Origin: Enterocloster alcoholdehydrogenati
GTDB taxonomy: Bacteria > Bacillota > Clostridia > Lachnospirales > Lachnospiraceae
Assembly (NCBI RefSeq): GCF_013282095.1
Contig: NZ_BLTJ01000014.1
Span: 1 to 64,000 of the forward strand
DNA: 64,000 bases
Direction: 5' to 3'
Positions 60,177 through 64,000 of this stretch are shown in pieces. Both the position numbers and the translations under genes were made by a program. Within the stretch, counting starts at the first letter, position 1; each line of letters starts with the position of its first letter. The notes under the pieces were generated by a model. The model saw nothing but the letters and a program-made list of their open reading frames with translations. It made no database searches and was not told where the DNA came from.

Positions 60177-60785
60177 TTACATAAGGTTGTTTTCGAGTTT
60201 TTTGTATAGTTCTGCCTGAGCTTCTACGGAGTAATTCAAATAAATCATCGTGTTGGCAATATATTTATGTCCCAGCCACCATTGTACGTCGCGCAGGTTA
60301 ACTCCAGGTGTAGCGATCATCTGCATAGCCCGCGTGTGCTTGAGTGTGTGGAAATGATGTTTATCCGGAGAAATGCTCGTAAAGCTACAGTAAAACTTCA
60401 TTAGGACATCTAGAGTACGCCGATCCAGAGGTTTGCCTGACTTAGAGGCAAATAGGTATTGGCTGTTATCCGGTTTTTTTAAGTATTCAAAATAATGCTG
60501 TTCCATTGCAGCTAAAACTTCTGGGTCAATGATTTTTAGCACGTTGCTGACACTGCCTTTTAAACGTCGACACCGCAGAACTTTTTCGTTTGGGTCATAG
60601 TCGGATATTCTTATGAGGCCCAATTCGGAGGCGCGCAGTCCGCAATATTCTGCAATTAAAAATGCAGCTATGTTTCTCTTGTGAAATTTAGAAGATGGGT
60701 CTGCTGTCTTTAGGGCAACAATAAGATCACGAAACTCAGCACTGGAAAGATACTTTATATTTGAGGTCAAAGCGGTTCTAGCCAT
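60177..60785 (-). CDS. short tyrosine recombinase
   Basis: 202 residues, only the catalytic domain plus a small head. Catalytic residues in XerD order: R51 (GLRASE), K near 76, H146 and K149 in HTLKHTRA, H173 (WWLGHK) and Y182 (NTMIYLNY). The second arginine of the usual HxLR is Lys (HTLK), a variant that also occurs in some Firmicute recombinases. The N-terminal core-binding domain is missing. It may integrate and excise the element or resolve multimers. First gene of the leftward int-mobC-relaxase unit. The start ATG is preceded by AAAGGATGG. Confidence 0.8.
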   Translation of the reverse strand: MARTALTSNIKYLSSAEFRDLIVALKTADPSSKFHKRNIAAFLIAEYCGLRASELGLIRISDYDPNEKVLRCRRLKGSVSNVLKIIDPEVLAAMEQHYFEYLKKPDNSQYLFASKSGKPLDRRTLDVLMKFYCSFTSISPDKHHFHTLKHTRAMQMIATPGVNLRDVQWWLGHKYIANTMIYLNYSVEAQAELYKKLENNLM

Positions 60786-60896
60786 AAATTTTACACCATC
60801 CTTTTAAAAGTGGTTTTATATGACACTATAGTTATTTTGTCGGCTTCCTGCAAACAGGGATATTATATCACAAAACTGGAAAAAAAAGGAGGAAAA

Positions 60897-61010
60897 ATGC
60901 AACATTATGTAACAATTAAAAGAATAGGGGGGGATATTCAATTTTCCAATACATCACATATCCCCTATGCACGGCAGTTCTGCGATCCAAAAGAAAAAGG
61001 CGAGGTATAG
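60897..61010 (+). CDS. 37-residue small protein
   Basis: From ATG 60897 (AAAAGGAGG five bases upstream) to 61010, three bases before the VirD4 gene, so it is probably co-translated. Begins MQHYVTIKRIGGDIQFSN. No known domain. The longer frame from 60810 lacks a ribosome site. Confidence 0.5.
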   Translation: MQHYVTIKRIGGDIQFSNTSHIPYARQFCDPKEKGEV

Positions 61011-61013
61011 GAG

Positions 61014-63116
61014 ATGGCAACGCTTGACAAAAAAATGTTGGAAGACCAGCGCCGACAGTTACGAACAAGAGTGGCATATATTTTCTGCCTTCATTTCCTG
61101 CTTACACCATACTGTGCGTATTTTTTGCATCAGTTCACAAGCCTATTTATGCAATTAAGCAGCGGAACATATAGAGGAAAAATTTCGCTTGAACTTGACT
61201 GGAATTATCTAAAGGCTCTTTTTCTACTGATAATAAAGAGAGAGAGAGGTATGGTTGTTTGGTGGATCATTTCAGAAATAGCGTTCTTTTGCCTGATGTT
61301 CAATATACTGATGCGGCCGCGGTCTACCCTGCATACTATACGAGAATTTCCGGTTACAGATTATATAAGTATACCAGTACCAGCCGGAAATGGACAGTAT
61401 GGAAACGCATGGTTTGCTACAAGGAGCGATGAGGAAAGGCTTCTGAATACATATGTCCTTAGCGGAGAAAATCCAGAGAAATTAAAAGAACGGCCAGGAA
61501 TTGTAGTGGATATGAAGCGTGTAGGAGATACGGATGAGATCCGATATCTGAAAGGTTTTTCTCACTCTATTATTTTGGCGATGACAGGTGCCGGAAAAAC
61601 GAGGCGTGTGCTTTTACAGTCCATTTGCCTTCAAATTTTAGCTGGTGATTGTATTTTAGTGTCAGACGTTAAGGGTGAGATTTATTACTATACCCACCGT
61701 TTTGCAAAGTCAGAGGGATATAAAATTATTACCATCGACTTCGTGAATCCGCTTAAATCCTCGCATTATAATTTCCTTCAGCCAATCATTGATGCATTGC
61801 AAGAAGGACGAGAAAAGCGGGATAAAAAAATCGAGGAACTTAAAAAAAAGATATTGGAAGCGGAAGATGATCTGGAGACAATAGGAAAATATGCAAAGGA
61901 CATTGAAATTTTAAACAATGATTACTCTTGGACTGACAAAGCACAGGATTATACGTGGGATCTGGTAGCTATTTTTGCGGGTGAACCAAAAGGAGAGCCA
62001 CTTTGGCATAACGGTGAAACGGCTACAATGGCTGCCTGTATCATGGCAATTTGTCTGGAGGCTCCAAAAGAATATTGGAATTTATACAATGTATATAACT
62101 TTATTGCATATATGGGCCAGAGCAATCCTAAAACACATAAGACCCCATTATCGGTTTACTTAGACCAATTGCCGGATTCTCATCCTGCTAAGATGATATT
62201 TATGCAGTCGCAGATTGCAGCGGAACGAACCCGTTCGTCATTTTATACATCAGCGCTGGGTACATTGCGTCTGTTTACAAATCCGCGTCTGGCCGAGATG
62301 TCCTCACAAAGCGACTTTGCTCTGGGGGAACTCGGAACACAGAAGATAGCGATATATATGATCATCCCGGACGAAAAGAAAACATATTATCCAATTGCCT
62401 CCGTTTTGATCAATCAAATGTATATTGCACAGATTGAGACAGCAAGAAAATTAGGCGGGAAATTGAAGGTGCCCACAGACTATGACTTAGATGAAATAGG
62501 AAACTTCCCACCTATCCCGGTGATGGGGAATATGGTTGCGGCTGGGCGCTCCCGTGGGATTCAAGTCAATTTGGTAATACAGGGTTACCAGCAGCTGGAA
62601 GCAAATTACAAGAATGATTTTGAAACGATCAAGGCGCAATGTGGTCTGAAGATATTCTTGAAATCTGACGACAATAAAACACTAGAAAGTATATCGAAAA
62701 CCTATGGGAATTATACGGTAGAGTCCACAAGTACCTCCACATCGGCTAACACCAATCTGAAAACACAGGATGCCAACATTTCAAATTCCAGTAACCTCAC
62801 AGGCAGAAAACTCTTACAAGAGGAAGATATTGGAATGATCCGATATCCGGATGCCCTGATTATGATCACATCAGAGCGACCAATAATGACAAAACTACCG
62901 GATCTGTCAGAATATCACTTTAATAAAATCCTGGGTCTGGGTGATGAGGAACATAACAGACAGCTGATTGAAAAATTGGAGAATGAAAGGATAGAGAGAG
63001 ATTGTAAATCAATTCCACTTTGGGGAATTTGGAATGTATTTAAGGAAAAACTGGAAGAAGAGGCGAGGCGGCAGTCAAACGAGTCTGGCATAAAAAATGA
63101 AGATGAAGATATGTAG
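61014..63116 (+). CDS. VirD4/TraG-type coupling protein
   Basis: 700 residues. Two N-terminal membrane segments (residues about 20-45 and 80-100), then a hexameric ATPase domain: Walker A TGAGKT (191-196) and Walker B DYDLDEIGNFPPIP with the Glu after Asp, as in TraG-type proteins. ILVSDVKGEIYYYT follows the family. The C-terminus is polar. It brings relaxase-DNA to the type IV secretion channel, whose first subunits follow. Classic first gene of the conjugation operon of Tn1549-like elements. Confidence 0.93.
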   Translation: MATLDKKMLEDQRRQLRTRVAYIFCLHFLLTPYCAYFLHQFTSLFMQLSSGTYRGKISLELDWNYLKALFLLIIKRERGMVVWWIISEIAFFCLMFNILMRPRSTLHTIREFPVTDYISIPVPAGNGQYGNAWFATRSDEERLLNTYVLSGENPEKLKERPGIVVDMKRVGDTDEIRYLKGFSHSIILAMTGAGKTRRVLLQSICLQILAGDCILVSDVKGEIYYYTHRFAKSEGYKIITIDFVNPLKSSHYNFLQPIIDALQEGREKRDKKIEELKKKILEAEDDLETIGKYAKDIEILNNDYSWTDKAQDYTWDLVAIFAGEPKGEPLWHNGETATMAACIMAICLEAPKEYWNLYNVYNFIAYMGQSNPKTHKTPLSVYLDQLPDSHPAKMIFMQSQIAAERTRSSFYTSALGTLRLFTNPRLAEMSSQSDFALGELGTQKIAIYMIIPDEKKTYYPIASVLINQMYIAQIETARKLGGKLKVPTDYDLDEIGNFPPIPVMGNMVAAGRSRGIQVNLVIQGYQQLEANYKNDFETIKAQCGLKIFLKSDDNKTLESISKTYGNYTVESTSTSTSANTNLKTQDANISNSSNLTGRKLLQEEDIGMIRYPDALIMITSERPIMTKLPDLSEYHFNKILGLGDEEHNRQLIEKLENERIERDCKSIPLWGIWNVFKEKLEEEARRQSNESGIKNEDEDM

Positions 63117-63128
63117 AAAGGGAAAGAA

Positions 63129-63554
63129 ATGAAACATTTTAAAGATATTATGAGAAAAATCCAGGAAGTAAAATGTAAACTTTTTATTGCAATTACAATA
63201 TTTAATATGGCATTTGCCGATGTCGCATATGCAAAAACTGGAGAAGTAGATTTTAAAAATACGACCCTGTTTAAGGGAAGTGTTGCGGTATTGACTGGCC
63301 TGTCCAAGGCCCTGATGGGTATCACTGTACTGGTGACGGTAGCGCTTGCTATTGTAAAAGGAATCCAGTGGCAAACGGCAGATGAGCAAGAGAAGCCAAT
63401 GAAGAAAAAGGCTTTGCTACAGACGATTGGAATTGGCATTATAGTTGCGTCGATTGCCGGTGTAATCGGTATTATTTTAGGAGCATATGGCCTGGAAGAT
63501 GAAACCAATTCCGGCTTAATATCAGCAATTAACCATATCAGCTATTTTATATGA
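63129..63554 (+). CDS. VirB2/TrbC or Maff2-like membrane protein
   Basis: 141 residues. An N-terminal signal-like helix (LFIAITIFNMAFADVAYA) followed by two membrane segments (ALMGITVLVTVALAIVKG; IGIGIIVASIAGVIGIILGAYG) and a short tail. Size, topology and place after VirD4 match the Maff2/TrbC-type subunit of Firmicute conjugation machines. GGAAAG upstream of ATG. Confidence 0.75.
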   Translation: MKHFKDIMRKIQEVKCKLFIAITIFNMAFADVAYAKTGEVDFKNTTLFKGSVAVLTGLSKALMGITVLVTVALAIVKGIQWQTADEQEKPMKKKALLQTIGIGIIVASIAGVIGIILGAYGLEDETNSGLISAINHISYFI

Positions 63555-63579
63555 TGGAAAACGAAAGGACAGATGAAAG

Positions 63580-64000
63580 TTGGATTATCTACTGAAATCT
63601 ATTGCCAATTTTATCGGAAATTTAGAGTATGGGATGATTTCTAGTTCATTGACCGGAATCATAGACTTTTTCCAGAAAATCATGAAAGCGTGTATCACAA
63701 ATAGTCTTATAATTGCTTCACATAATTCTGTTTTGGGAATTTCAATGTCACTGATTATTCTTTTTTGTGTCAAACAGTATTTTGATACATATGTTATGGA
63801 AACATCAGGAGATCCCGAAGCCGACCCGCTGGATATATTAGTTCGAGGATCTAGGGCTGCTGCAATGGCTGCTGGCTCAACATGGTTTTTTTATACATTC
63901 ATGAATTTCTGCTCTGCTTTTGCAGAAAAAATACTGACAAATAATGGAGAGCCGGAGTTTATTTTGGGCTTTAACCAGGCATTGGATGGATTGATGGGTA
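63580..64000 (+). CDS. VirB6/TrbL-like multi-spanning membrane protein, partial
   Basis: Starts at TTG 63580 (AAAGGAC about ten bases upstream; a stop codon two codons earlier excludes an earlier start) and runs open to the window edge, 140 codons. Hydrophobic segments follow a short head: NSLIIASHNSVLG..ISMSLIILFCV and AAAMAAGSTWFFYTFMNF. Position and topology suggest the VirB6/TrbL channel subunit; the C-terminus is outside the window. Confidence 0.65.
   Translation, partial: MDYLLKSIANFIGNLEYGMISSSLTGIIDFFQKIMKACITNSLIIASHNSVLGISMSLIILFCVKQYFDTYVMETSGDPEADPLDILVRGSRAAAMAAGSTWFFYTFMNFCSAFAEKILTNNGEPEFILGFNQALDGLMG

Larger units (their letters stand above)
47809..64000 (+). mobile_element. 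integrative conjugative element or integrated plasmid, left part
   Basis: From the lysS stop to the window edge, composition becomes AT-rich, and gene content switches to ParA, ParB, a Rep-like protein, relaxase, accessory protein, tyrosine recombinase, VirD4, VirB2-like and VirB6-like proteins, plus many small unknown genes. Order and types recall Firmicute conjugative elements of the Tn1549-like conjugation class, though the partition and replication genes are plasmid-like. The right end is outside the window. Exact left boundary uncertain (about 47.3-47.9 kb). Confidence 0.8.

Overview
The window looks like chromosome from a Gram-positive anaerobe of the Lachnospiraceae (Clostridium cluster XIVa). 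The evidence is pyruvate:ferredoxin oxidoreductase, a PTS sucrose operon, the hprK-murB-rapZ-whiA-HPr order, AGGAGG ribosome sites before most genes, class-specific small proteins, and a lysyl-tRNA synthetase with an extra C-terminal tRNA-binding domain. From about 1 to 47.8 kb the DNA is GC-balanced housekeeping chromosome. From about 47.8 kb to the right edge it is AT-richer and carries the left part of an integrative conjugative element or integrated plasmid.

Chromosomal part, left to right. An IS256-type element enters from the left edge and cuts the end off a nitroreductase gene, which sits downstream of an ArsR-type regulator with a perfect 18-bp palindrome at its promoter. Small conserved genes follow (1.2-3.1 kb), including a Cys/Gly-rich protein built from two similar halves. 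Then come an alanyl-tRNA editing protein, an AI-2E-family permease and a PHP phosphoesterase. At 7.2-17.4 kb lies a tight five-gene operon (MoxR AAA+ ATPase, DUF5682, VWA protein, SWIM zinc-finger protein, DUF4132) that matches the E. coli yehL/M/P/Q/I set; I know of no established function for it. Next are a VanW/G5 cell-surface protein, nifJ, and a sucrose locus (LacI repressor, PTS IIBCA, sucrose-6-phosphate hydrolase) whose promoter lies between two matching operators. A tRNA-Ala(GGC), map, a small HTH gene, a small secreted-peptide ORF and a mannitol-dehydrogenase-family gene follow. The stretch 32.3-47.8 kb carries DNA repair, carbon-control and cell-division genes, replication and glycolysis genes (dnaE, pfkA), then dusB, greA and lysS. 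The HPr in this stretch has Glu at position 15 but keeps Ser46, so it is a Crh-like regulator and not a PTS phosphocarrier.

Mobile part. After lysS come a candidate attachment region, an HTH/Xis-like gene, ParA, a row of small unknown genes, a PP-loop PAPS-reductase/DndC-like protein, zinc-ribbon proteins, a ParB-like protein with a long coiled coil, and a replication-initiator-like protein with two winged-helix repeats and a 45-bp tandem repeat inside the gene. A non-coding stretch of about 2.7 kb holds an AT-rich segment, 31 copies of a 54-57 bp tandem repeat, an 18-bp inverted repeat enclosing a hairpin (candidate oriT), and a cluster of hairpins. Then, leftward, come a tyrosine recombinase, a ribbon-helix-helix mobilisation accessory protein and a MobP-type relaxase with Sel1-like repeats. 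Rightward come a VirD4-type coupling protein, a VirB2/Maff2-like protein and the start of a VirB6-like membrane protein cut by the window edge.

Strongest targets for follow-up are the repeat array with its adjoining inverted repeat, and the yeh-like operon. All coordinates, motifs and counts were read by hand; no database search was possible.
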